Shown here: positions 45,900 through 53,546 of the stretch, piece after piece
How positions within the stretch are numbered: the stretch's first letter is position 1
How the letters are laid out: every line of letters begins with the position of its first letter
Assembly (NCBI GenBank): GCA_964370825.1
Contig: CAYJKY010000011.1
Span: 1-64,000 of the forward strand
Direction: 5' to 3'
DNA from: CAYJBH01 sp964370825
GTDB taxonomy: Bacteria; Bacillota; Clostridia; Oscillospirales; Ruminococcaceae
DNA length: 64,000 nt
The notes under the pieces: generated by a model
Databases searched by the model: none
What the model was told of the DNA's origin: nothing
What the model saw: the letters and a program-made list of their open reading frames with translations, nothing else
Program-made: the position numbers and the translations under genes

Positions 45900-46439
45900 A
45901 TGAAGGCTGTTATAGTTATAGACTATGTAAATGATTTTGTTGCCGACAATGGTCGACTTACCTGCGGTGAGCCGGGTCAGGCTATCGAAAACTATATCGA
46001 GAAGCTGGTAGAGAAATTTTCAAGCGAGGGTCATTTCGTGGTTATAGCAAACGACAACCACGATGATCAGGATATATACAATGCAGAAAGGAATATGTTC
46101 CCGCCACACTGCTTTAATGATGAAGGACGAGAACTGTACGCAGCTGTTAAAACTACCGTATCAAAGGTAAAATATGCGCAGCTGCTTATGATAGATAAAC
46201 ACAGATATTCGGCATTTGCCGCAACACCGTTAGATCTAAAATTAAAGGAACGTTCGGTAGACGAGCTGCATCTTGTAGGGGTGTGTACCGACATCTGTGT
46301 TCTCCATACGGCAATAGACGCCTACAACCTCGGCTATAAAATTGTTCTGCATAAAAGGGGCGTTGCAAGCTTTAATCAAAAAGGTCACGATGCCGCCTTA
46401 GAGCATATCGAAAATGTATTAAACGCAACAGTCGTGTAG
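45900..46439 (+). CDS. isochorismatase-like cysteine hydrolase (nicotinamidase-related)
   Basis: This 179-residue alpha/beta hydrolase has the Asp of the triad in VIDYVNDFV (D8 or D12), the lysine region KTTVSKVKYAQ, and the nucleophilic cysteine in LVGVCTDICVLHTAIDA. The metal-binding residues of nicotinamidases (DNHD and HCF segments) are partly visible, so nicotinamide or a related amide is a possible substrate. GGGGGA lies upstream of the ATG at 45900. It is probably co-transcribed with the ABC pair. Confidence 0.82.
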   Translation: MKAVIVIDYVNDFVADNGRLTCGEPGQAIENYIEKLVEKFSSEGHFVVIANDNHDDQDIYNAERNMFPPHCFNDEGRELYAAVKTTVSKVKYAQLLMIDKHRYSAFAATPLDLKLKERSVDELHLVGVCTDICVLHTAIDAYNLGYKIVLHKRGVASFNQKGHDAALEHIENVLNATVV

Positions 46440-46443
46440 AATT

Positions 46444-46941
46444 ATGCTATATTTAAAAAACATTTCTACGGATGATGGAAACGATATCTATTTGATGTTG
46501 CAGGAAATTGCGGCAAACGATAATGGATTTATTAATTATGCCTACGGTATATCGTATGATGAGTTTGTAGTTTGGCTAAAAAAAGAAGTTTCTGTAGATA
46601 ACGGTAACCTTGAAGACTGGATGGTTCCGCAATCCTCCTACTGGATGTACGACGGGGATGTTCCGGTTGGGTACGGCAGATTACGCCATTACCTGAATGA
46701 CAACCTAAGAGAAACAGGTGGACATATAGGATATGCCATAGCATCTTCCAAAAGAGGAAAAGGCTATGGCACAGCTATTTTATCATTATTAAAGCTAAAA
46801 AGCACCGAGCTCGGAATAACGCAGCTGCAGGTCGGTGCTAACGTGGACAATGAATTATCCAACAGGGTTATCAAGCGTAACGGGGGCGTTTTGATCCGAA
46901 CAAACAACAATAAAAATTTCTACCACATAAACTTAGTTTAG
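46444..46941 (+). CDS. GNAT family N-acetyltransferase
   Basis: This 165-residue acetyl-CoA-dependent transferase has the CoA-binding motif in HIGYAIASSKRGKGYGTAIL (pattern R-x-x-G-x-G) and a C-terminal ending ...NRVIKRNGGVLIRTN. It starts 4 nt after the hydrolase stop and converges with the B2 protease gene only 9 nt away. Substrate is unknown. A role in modifying the neighbouring peptide product is conceivable, since one lasso peptide, albusnodin, depends on an acetyltransferase, but operon structure ties it to the upstream genes. Confidence 0.82.
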   Translation: MLYLKNISTDDGNDIYLMLQEIAANDNGFINYAYGISYDEFVVWLKKEVSVDNGNLEDWMVPQSSYWMYDGDVPVGYGRLRHYLNDNLRETGGHIGYAIASSKRGKGYGTAILSLLKLKSTELGITQLQVGANVDNELSNRVIKRNGGVLIRTNNNKNFYHINLV

Positions 46942-46950
46942 ACTTTTTGC

Positions 46951-47409
46951 CTACATGGTAAATTTACTTACCGTTGCGTAGTCTCTGCCGTCACCGCCAC
47001 AGACGTAAACCGTGCCACATCTTACCCAGGCGTGAGCCGCCATCTTTGTTTTGTCCTCTGGGTCCCTTCCGGCACCGAGATATAGTGTGGATTTCAAACC
47101 GTATTTTTTAAGCAACCGTTGTGCTGTCATCGCCTGAACGAGGCAACGACCTTCCCACGGAACCCTATGTGCAACACGTTTCACCCTGTCGTAGACATAA
47201 AAAATGTTTCCCCTGTCTCTCGGTTCGGTGTACTCAACCTCCTCGGTTTCGCCCGGCGTGCCAAGAAATTTATGTAGCTTAGAACCATGATAAAAATAAA
47301 TTCTAAAACGAGCAACAGCAACCAGCCACACCGTGAGCAAGGTGAGACTGCGTCGTCGCGTCTTAAATATAAAGTTATATATTAACTTAGGCCAACTCTT
47401 CAATTTCAA
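46951..47409 (-). CDS. lasso peptide biosynthesis B2 protein (transglutaminase-like leader peptidase)
   Basis: This 152-residue cysteine protease of the lasso B2 family removes the leader from a precursor peptide. The Cys-His-Asp triad is visible in VPWEGRCLVQAMTAQRLL (cysteine near residue 95), AAHAWVR (histidine) and CGGDGRDY (aspartate). An N-terminal hydrophobic/basic stretch (about 10-45) is typical. The start is TTG at 47409, overlapping the B1 gene by 23 nt, with only a weak AGGG upstream, so translation is probably coupled to B1. Confidence 0.88.
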   Translation of the reverse strand: MKLKSWPKLIYNFIFKTRRRSLTLLTVWLVAVARFRIYFYHGSKLHKFLGTPGETEEVEYTEPRDRGNIFYVYDRVKRVAHRVPWEGRCLVQAMTAQRLLKKYGLKSTLYLGAGRDPEDKTKMAAHAWVRCGTVYVCGGDGRDYATVSKFTM

Positions 47410-47668
47410 TAAACCCTATATCGGAAAGCTTGTTAAGGAAATTATTTACCTCTTCGGTGCAGATTTCCTTTGGTACGTCGTAAATTTCCATAAGGCCGGC
47501 AACAATCTCATCCGAGGTGGTAACCTTGGGGAACAAGTCCCATATATCATTTGCCGCACCGGTGAGCATAAAGTATTTGCCGCTCTCAAAATCTATCATT
47601 ACTTTTTCGCCGGCAAGCTCGGTCACGTCCGGCATCTTAACTATTTTCAACTGATAATTTGTACTCAT
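47387..47668 (-). CDS. PqqD-like RiPP recognition protein (lasso B1)
   Basis: This 93-residue winged-helix RiPP recognition element should bind the leader of a precursor peptide and deliver it to B2. Family pattern: KVMIDFESGKYFMLTGAAND (residues about 22-41) followed by IWDLFPKVTTSDEIVAGL and a C-terminal helix ending FLNKLSDIGFIEI. A consensus promoter lies just upstream on the same strand. The overlap with B2 is the standard B1-B2 arrangement. Confidence 0.9.
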   Translation of the reverse strand: MSTNYQLKIVKMPDVTELAGEKVMIDFESGKYFMLTGAANDIWDLFPKVTTSDEIVAGLMEIYDVPKEICTEEVNNFLNKLSDIGFIEIEELA

Positions 47669-47703
47669 AATATATTTCCCATAAAAGTTTATGTTCTGTA
47701 AAA

Positions 47704-47732
47704 ATTATATCAAAATCTTATCGCATAGTCAA
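47704..47732 (-). promoter_or_regulatory. promoter of the B1-B2 genes
   Basis: On the minus strand TTGACT (47732-47727) and TATAAT (47709-47704) are 17 bp apart, giving B1-B2 their own near-consensus promoter downstream of the kinase genes. Confidence 0.75.
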
Positions 47733-47764
47733 TAGCAACAATGATGAAAAGTTTATTGTTAAAA

Positions 47765-48673
47765 TCATTGTTTGTCAAAATTTAGAAGTTCCGCCATGTT
47801 TTTTGCAAACGCCTCAATATTTTCTATGTCACCCGGTACGCTCACCGTGAACATTTTAATTTTTGACGCCACCCCAAAAAGTCGTTTTATCTCGGCTGGT
47901 GGAATAACGCAGTTATCCATATGGTAGACGGGGCGGTAGAGGCACTCCCGTATAACCCTTATCCGCTCAATTGCCGGAAGATCTGTAACAGACAAGGGTT
48001 TGCCCTTCTCCGCCCTTACAAGCTCTAATATCATGCCAAGCGGCGCAGGGGTCTCATGCCATCTCTGCGGATCTCTTATGGCAAATTTATCCCTGTCCTT
48101 ATCGGCAACAGGAAGGGTTTCCGGGTCGTACCCAAGCCTTATGCAAGCATCCCTTATCAGTTTTCGCTGTGGATAGGATGGGAAAACAATCGGTAGAGTA
48201 TCCTCTGTGCAGACACAGGAAACATCGTCAGTAAGGTATTTGTACCCCATGCCCACCAAGGTGCTTGTCATGGTAGATTTGCCCGCACCTGCATTACCGG
48301 TAATGATTACCGCCTTACCGCCGGCAACTATTGCGCCGCCGTGTAACGGAAGGTATCCAAGCTGGTACTGTATCGCTCCGAGAGCCGAGCCAAGCAAAAA
48401 TATTCTAAGTAGTCTGTCGTCGTAACCCTCCTTGAGCTCTATAGTTATTCGGTTACCGTCACAAACCTCAAAGATGGCGGCAGATGTGTTTATAACAATT
48501 CTCTTGCTGTTGATTTTAACAATAAAAAATCTATCTATATGTTCCTTATCTATATCCACACTACCAAAATTTACCGAGACGTCAATATTGTTTGGTTTTG
48601 TGACCTCAACAGCCTCTAAAAGCTCGACACAACTATGCACAACTAAATTAAATATCCTGTAATACCAGCCCAT
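47765..48673 (-). CDS. HPr-kinase-like protein of the RiPP cluster (kinase 1)
   Basis: This 302-residue protein is related to the HPr kinase/phosphorylase C-terminal domain. Walker A is GNAGAGKST near residue 125, followed by GMGYKYLTDDVSCVC and the segment FPSYPQRKLIRD. An N-terminal domain of about 110 residues differs from true HprK. Homologues in paeninodin-type lasso clusters phosphorylate a C-terminal serine of the precursor, the most likely role here. GGAGG stands 7 nt before the ATG. It lies downstream of a paralogous kinase gene. Confidence 0.85.
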   Translation of the reverse strand: MGWYYRIFNLVVHSCVELLEAVEVTKPNNIDVSVNFGSVDIDKEHIDRFFIVKINSKRIVINTSAAIFEVCDGNRITIELKEGYDDRLLRIFLLGSALGAIQYQLGYLPLHGGAIVAGGKAVIITGNAGAGKSTMTSTLVGMGYKYLTDDVSCVCTEDTLPIVFPSYPQRKLIRDACIRLGYDPETLPVADKDRDKFAIRDPQRWHETPAPLGMILELVRAEKGKPLSVTDLPAIERIRVIRECLYRPVYHMDNCVIPPAEIKRLFGVASKIKMFTVSVPGDIENIEAFAKNMAELLNFDKQ

Positions 48674-48727
48674 TTCGTTGCCTCCGTAAAAATTGATATG
48701 ATTTAATTTAAATCTTTATTTCCAAAT

Positions 48728-48768
48728 CTATTGAATATTTTAACATATTTTGATAGAATATTCAATAG
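48728..48768. repeat. 12-bp perfect inverted repeat between the kinase genes
   Basis: CTATTGAATATT (48728-48739) and AATATTCAATAG (48757-48768) form a perfect AT-rich inverted repeat with a 17-nt spacer. The second arm covers the stop codon of kinase 2. It could be an mRNA hairpin lowering expression of kinase 1, or an operator; it lacks a U-tract for a normal terminator. Confidence 0.7.
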
Positions 48769-49697
48769 GAAAACAGTTCTTTAAGCAATACATCGACACA
48801 TTGATTTACCGGACAGTTGTCTGCACATCTCGCCAATCGATAGGTGCTGCTTGCGGATGTTGCCTGTAGCAACAACTTCATACGCTCGGGCGGAAAGCCG
48901 CAAAGGGAGTAAAATTTTTCTCGGTAAAGATTTCTGCGAAGTAGGTACATGGATTCTATCCCGGTAACCGGAGATAGAATAGGCATAAAGTACTCATTGT
49001 CCTTACGCCTTAGTGCAACAAGCTCCACAACCTTGTCGAGCGGCAACGGCTTATCACACCACTGTTCGGGATTTTTTATTAGATATTTATCCCTGTTATC
49101 CTCTCGTATTAGTTCAAGATTTGAGCTGTCGAGCCCTATTTGGGTGGCGGTATCGGCGGGAAGTTTACGCTGTGGGTACGCCGGATGTATAACGGCAATG
49201 CCGTTTTCAAAGCTCAACACCGAAACATCATCTGCCAAAAAGCGCATACCTTTCCCGATTAATCCCTCTGATATGGCAGACTTTCCGGCACCGGAAAACC
49301 CTGTAAGTATAGTGGCCTTTGAATTGTACTCAATCGTCGTTCCGTGTATAGGAAGTAATCCGCGCTGTATGCAAAGCCCGCCAAACGCACTGCCAAGCGT
49401 AAAGGTATGCAACAGATGGAGCTCATATTTATTTTTAGGCGAAGATACCGTTATCAAGCTACCGTTTTTCACCGAGAAGCCAAATCCGGCAACATGTATA
49501 TAGAGATTATCAGGGTCGACATAGCAAAAATAATATTCCTCGCTGAAAAAAAATGTGTTTTTCAATTCTTTAATGTCGATATCCATGTCACCGAATTTAA
49601 TTGTTACATCAACCGTCTCAGGCTTTTCGATGGCATATGCGGCAGGTATAGAAAACTCGCTTTGTGTTATTAAGTTGTATATTTTGTAGTAGTACAT
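48762..49697 (-). CDS. HPr-kinase-like protein of the RiPP cluster (kinase 2)
   Basis: This 311-residue paralogue of kinase 1 shares the start (YYYKIYNLITQS versus WYYRIFNLVVHS), Walker A GFSGAGKSA near residue 140, GMRFLADDVSVL and HPAYPQRKLPAD. The C-terminal part contains four cysteines (for example CGFPPE, CADNCPVNQC) absent from kinase 1. Start ATG follows AGAAAGGA. Only 48 nt separate it from the divergent exporter gene. Having two such kinases hints at two phosphorylation steps or two substrates. Confidence 0.83.
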   Translation of the reverse strand: MYYYKIYNLITQSEFSIPAAYAIEKPETVDVTIKFGDMDIDIKELKNTFFFSEEYYFCYVDPDNLYIHVAGFGFSVKNGSLITVSSPKNKYELHLLHTFTLGSAFGGLCIQRGLLPIHGTTIEYNSKATILTGFSGAGKSAISEGLIGKGMRFLADDVSVLSFENGIAVIHPAYPQRKLPADTATQIGLDSSNLELIREDNRDKYLIKNPEQWCDKPLPLDKVVELVALRRKDNEYFMPILSPVTGIESMYLLRRNLYREKFYSLCGFPPERMKLLLQATSASSTYRLARCADNCPVNQCVDVLLKELFSY

Positions 49698-49745
49698 GGT
49701 AAATCATCCTTTCTTAAAATCAGCGTTATTTTTAGGAGCGTATTC

Positions 49746-51452
49746 ATGAAAAAATTTATCGAGAAGTTTCAATTTTTAAAGTTTTTAAGCAATATCCGGT
49801 CTCAGCAGGATGTTACACAATGGTTGGTAAAAAGGGTTAAGCCCTTTATTCCTCAGCTTGTTTTAATGATGCTGTTCTCGGTTATAACCACCGGGCTTAG
49901 CATAGCCATGACCCTCGTTACAAAATATATCCTAGACACTGCCACCACCGGAGGATCGCTTTTTAACGGTGTTGCATTATATCTCGGGATTTTTATTATC
50001 TCCACCGTTTCCACCACCATTATCGGAATAATAACCGCAGTATTAAACGAAAAGTTTTCTTTTGGCATTAGGATAAAAATCTACAACTCGGTCATGAACA
50101 CCCTATGGGACAGAATAACAAAATATCATAGTGGTGATATTATAACACGTCTTTCCAGCGATGTCGATATAGTAGCAGCAGGAATTGCTGAAATTCTTCC
50201 GTCGATCTTCTCTCTTTGTATAACATTCATAGCGGCATTTGCCACCCTCTCTTTTTTTGACCCGCTCGTTGCGGTTATTGCTCTCATTTTTGGGCCGATT
50301 ACGGCATTGGTAGGACTCATATCGGCAAGAAAACTCAGACCGATACAAAAAAAGATACAGGAATCCGAATCGGCATATAAATCCTACATGCAGGAGAGTA
50401 TCGCAAATCTCACGGTATACAAGGCTTTTAACGCCCAACAACTTGCCACGGACTCCATCTCGGAGCTACGCAAAACAAGGGTTGACTGGGTCATGAAACG
50501 GCAGCGTATAAGTGCAATCACCTCGGCAACCATGTCTGCCTCCTTTCAGGCAGGATATATTTCTGCATTTACCTACTCGGCTCTACAACTCTCGGCCGGA
50601 GCCATTACCTACGGCACCATGTCGATATTTTTAACGCTGGTTAACCAAATTCAAGCACCTGTCATCGGTCTTTCAAGGGTGGTTCCGAGGGTGGTGTCCA
50701 TCTTTACATCGGCGACACGAATAATGGAGATTGACGATCTTTCGGACGAGATGTTTACCGAACAAACATTTACAAGCGACAACCTCGGAATAAGCATAAA
50801 TAACCTAAGCTTTGCCTATGGCGATGAGGACATAATTAAGGATGCTAACCTGACGATTAACCCCGGTGAATTTGTGGCGATGATGGGCAGTTCCGGAATA
50901 GGTAAAACCACATTTATTCGCCTTGCAATGTCTTTCTTAAAACCTAACTCCGGAGATATTAGGCTGTTTAGCGATGCAGGGGAAAGCTACGAGATAGATG
51001 CCGGCTCAAGAGTGCATATCTCCTATGTTCCACAGGGTAACACCCTAATCAGCGGTAGGATTATAGACAATATTCGCCTCGGCAATAACGAGATAACCGA
51101 GGAGGAAATATGGGAGATATTAAAGATAGTTGCGGTGGACGAGTTTGTTAAAGGCACACCGGATGGATTGTATACCGTTATAGGTGAAAAGGGGCTTGGG
51201 CTTTCGGAAGGTCAGGCACAACGACTTGCGATAAGCAGGGCGCTTGCAAAGAAAGCATCTGTTCTGATTTTGGACGAGGCGACAAGTGCTCTGGACGAGG
51301 CAACCGAAATTGCAGTGCTTGACCACCTCAGAAACCACACCTCCGGCATGACCTGTCTACTCATTACGCATCGTAGCAGCACCCTTAACTTTTGTGACAG
51401 ATGCATACGTATAGATAACAAAAAACTTGTCGAAATCGAGATGGCGACATAG
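49746..51452 (+). CDS. ABC exporter of the RiPP cluster (lasso D-type)
   Basis: This 568-residue half-transporter has an N-terminal six-helix domain (about 40-320) and an ATPase domain with Walker A GSSGIGKTT, signature LSEGQAQRL, Walker B LILDEATSALD and switch histidine ITHRSST. The signature has Glu instead of the first Gly (SEGQ), seen in some exporter subfamilies. It probably works as a homodimer exporting the mature peptide and giving immunity. TTAGGAG precedes the ATG; the gene is divergent from the kinases. Confidence 0.85.
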   Translation: MKKFIEKFQFLKFLSNIRSQQDVTQWLVKRVKPFIPQLVLMMLFSVITTGLSIAMTLVTKYILDTATTGGSLFNGVALYLGIFIISTVSTTIIGIITAVLNEKFSFGIRIKIYNSVMNTLWDRITKYHSGDIITRLSSDVDIVAAGIAEILPSIFSLCITFIAAFATLSFFDPLVAVIALIFGPITALVGLISARKLRPIQKKIQESESAYKSYMQESIANLTVYKAFNAQQLATDSISELRKTRVDWVMKRQRISAITSATMSASFQAGYISAFTYSALQLSAGAITYGTMSIFLTLVNQIQAPVIGLSRVVPRVVSIFTSATRIMEIDDLSDEMFTEQTFTSDNLGISINNLSFAYGDEDIIKDANLTINPGEFVAMMGSSGIGKTTFIRLAMSFLKPNSGDIRLFSDAGESYEIDAGSRVHISYVPQGNTLISGRIIDNIRLGNNEITEEEIWEILKIVAVDEFVKGTPDGLYTVIGEKGLGLSEGQAQRLAISRALAKKASVLILDEATSALDEATEIAVLDHLRNHTSGMTCLLITHRSSTLNFCDRCIRIDNKKLVEIEMAT

Positions 51453-51504
51453 GTGATAACACAGTTTTTAGGCGTAATAATTCACAAGCTTTGCATTTTA
51501 GCCC

Positions 51505-51534
51505 TTGACTAATTCTAACAAAAGTGTTAGAATT
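51505..51534 (+). promoter_or_regulatory. promoter with embedded palindromic operator
   Basis: TTGACT (51505-51510) and TAGAAT (51528-51533) are 17 bp apart. The spacer and -10 box are entirely filled by a perfect inverted repeat, AATTCTAACA-aaag-TGTTAGAATT (51511-51534). A dimeric repressor bound there would block RNA polymerase. It controls the sugar transferase, thioredoxin-like and cyclase genes. Confidence 0.75.
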
Positions 51535-51575
51535 ATTATATATTAATTAATTTTTAAAGATATTTGAGGTAATAA

Positions 51576-52955
51576 ATGCATAGGAGGAATATAAACGCTC
51601 ACTACAATATTTCACAGATGGTTGCTGATATATTAATGCTTGTCATATCATATTTTTTAGCCGGAATCAGCGCATTTTTAATAAACAACGAATATATGTA
51701 CTTTCCCTCAGTTTGGGTGTTGGTGATTTTTGGCATAACGATGTATCTTACTATGTTTGCAATGAGAATGTATGATGTCACCACATTCACCTACACCGAC
51801 AGGCTTGTTCAGAGTATTGCTATTTCTGTTCTTACCGCTACTATTTGCGTGGGATGTGTTATGTTTTTCACCCGTCCCGATTATCCGAGCGGGCTTTTTG
51901 TTGTGCTCTTTTCAATCTACAGTCTACTGATGCTTGTAATTTCTCACACCTTACATAGCCTCATGTATACAATCTCAAGAAAATCGAGCTTCACCAACAT
52001 CTTGTTTATCGGTAATGAGGAGATGTATGATAAGTATATTTACTTCTCCGAAAAAACCTCATTAAAGCTCAACTTATGTGGAAGAATAAGCTTTAACTCC
52101 CCAGAGATAAACAGCGAACATCTTTTTGAACAAGTTCTTAAAGATAAGTTGATTAATGAGGTTGTGATTGTTCAGGATGTAAATCAGCAGCGCCATGCCA
52201 AGGTTATGCCGTTGCTAAATATCTGCGAGGAGATGGGTGTTACCGTAAGTTTGATGTTGAATTTGTACCAGCTTCCTACCTCTAATCATTTTGTAAGCGC
52301 CCTTGGAACATATCCTATTGTTACCTATCATAATATATCCTTTGATAAGATAAGGCTGTTTATTAAAAGACTGATGGATATTGCAGGTTCGTTGGTTGGC
52401 TTGATACTGGCATCACCCATACTGATTATCACGGCAATAGCAATTCGCCTTGAGTCTCCGGGCGACGTTATATTTAAACAGGTTAGAATAGGAAAAAACT
52501 CAAAACCATTTAAGATATATAAGTTCCGCTCCATGTATATGGACGCAGAGGAGCGCAAAAAGGAACTTATGGCAAAAAATCAGATGGGCAACGACTTAAT
52601 GTTTAAGATTGAGGACGATCCACGCATTACCAAGGTTGGTAAGTTTATCCGAAAAACCAGTATAGACGAACTACCACAGCTTTATAATATTTTAAAAGGC
52701 GATATGAGTCTTGTTGGCACACGGCCCCCTACAAGAGATGAGGTGAAAAAATATGAACGACATCATCACCGGCGCATCAGCATAACACCCGGTCTGACAG
52801 GCATGTGGCAGGTGAGTGGGCGTAGCTCCATAACAGATTTTGAGCAGGTGGTGGAATTGGACAGGCAATATATAGAAAACTGGTCAATAATGCTTGATAT
52901 TAAATTATTGTTTAAAACGGTTTGGGTCGTGCTGAAAGGGCGCGGAGCAAGCTGA
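51576..52955 (+). CDS. polyprenyl-phosphate sugar-1-phosphate transferase (WcaJ/EpsL type)
   Basis: This 459-residue membrane enzyme moves a sugar-1-phosphate from a nucleotide sugar to undecaprenyl phosphate. Four N-terminal helices (to about residue 130) and a nucleotide-binding-like domain precede the catalytic bacterial sugar transferase domain (about 265-459). That domain has FKIYKFRSMYMDAE, FIRKTSIDELPQLYNILKG, DMSLVGTRPP and ITPGLTGMWQVSGRS. GAGG precedes the ATG. It starts the operon behind the palindromic promoter. No glycosyltransferases follow, so its role beside the RiPP genes is unclear. Confidence 0.9.
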   Translation: MHRRNINAHYNISQMVADILMLVISYFLAGISAFLINNEYMYFPSVWVLVIFGITMYLTMFAMRMYDVTTFTYTDRLVQSIAISVLTATICVGCVMFFTRPDYPSGLFVVLFSIYSLLMLVISHTLHSLMYTISRKSSFTNILFIGNEEMYDKYIYFSEKTSLKLNLCGRISFNSPEINSEHLFEQVLKDKLINEVVIVQDVNQQRHAKVMPLLNICEEMGVTVSLMLNLYQLPTSNHFVSALGTYPIVTYHNISFDKIRLFIKRLMDIAGSLVGLILASPILIITAIAIRLESPGDVIFKQVRIGKNSKPFKIYKFRSMYMDAEERKKELMAKNQMGNDLMFKIEDDPRITKVGKFIRKTSIDELPQLYNILKGDMSLVGTRPPTRDEVKKYERHHHRRISITPGLTGMWQVSGRSSITDFEQVVELDRQYIENWSIMLDIKLLFKTVWVVLKGRGAS

Positions 52956-53001
52956 CGATAATAACTTTACACCAAATTAACCCTTAAGAGAGGAGTTTAG
53001 C

Positions 53002-53526
53002 ATGGCAAAACAGGTAAAAGAAAAGGCAAAGAAAAACATTTTTAAGCCGGTAATGATTATCCTACTTATTATTTCACTGGTAGGCAATGCAGTACTGTTT
53101 GTACTTTATAATTCCCAAAGTGAAATAGCGGAGTTATATTCCGACAAATATTCAGAGGAATATTTCCATTACAACTCCATCACGGTAGAAACCTTTGAGG
53201 AAATGGTGGCGAACGGTGAGGACTTTGCTGTTATTGTTTCACGTCCCAACTGTAGAAGTTGCGAGCTATTTCATGAAGATGTTATGGAGGTAACCGAGGA
53301 GCTCGGTATCGCTAATGAAATTTACTTTTTGAATGTGTATTATCACCGTCAGGATGAGGCAGGATGGAACGCATTTAAGGAAACTTACGGTTTTACCGGA
53401 ACTCCAAACTATGCAAGATTTACCGACGGTGCAATGGTATCCAAAGCGGAGTGGATAGACGATTATGACGAAAACTTAGCCGGTATTAAAGCATGGATGG
53501 AAGCACAAAGCGACCTGTGGGATTAA
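53002..53526 (+). CDS. membrane-anchored thioredoxin-like protein
   Basis: This 174-residue protein has a basic N-terminus (MAKQVKEKAKKN), one transmembrane helix (about 17-38, MIILLIISLVGNAVLFVLY) and an outward-facing thioredoxin-like domain. The redox motif CRSC is in SRPNCRSCELF (near residues 90-93) and the cis-proline loop in GFTGTPNYARF. It resembles bacteriocin-associated thiol-disulfide proteins. AGAGGAG precedes the ATG. It sits between the sugar transferase and the cyclase gene. Confidence 0.8.
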   Translation: MAKQVKEKAKKNIFKPVMIILLIISLVGNAVLFVLYNSQSEIAELYSDKYSEEYFHYNSITVETFEEMVANGEDFAVIVSRPNCRSCELFHEDVMEVTEELGIANEIYFLNVYYHRQDEAGWNAFKETYGFTGTPNYARFTDGAMVSKAEWIDDYDENLAGIKAWMEAQSDLWD

Positions 53527-53546
53527 TTATATACTAACGGAGATTT

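Noticed and set aside
49696..49749. 17-codon ORF (MVNHPFLKSALFLGAYS) overlapping the exporter start as ATGA
   Set aside because: No ribosome site, stop codons immediately upstream in frame, overlaps the start of kinase 2 on the other strand, and is too short for a precursor.
51453..51512. 19-codon GTG mini-ORF (MITQFLGVIIHKLCILALD) between the RiPP exporter and the sugar transferase, considered as a precursor peptide
   Set aside because: It has no Shine-Dalgarno, is too short to hold leader plus core, lacks the YxxP-type leader motif, and ends at the promoter at 51505 rather than being driven by it.
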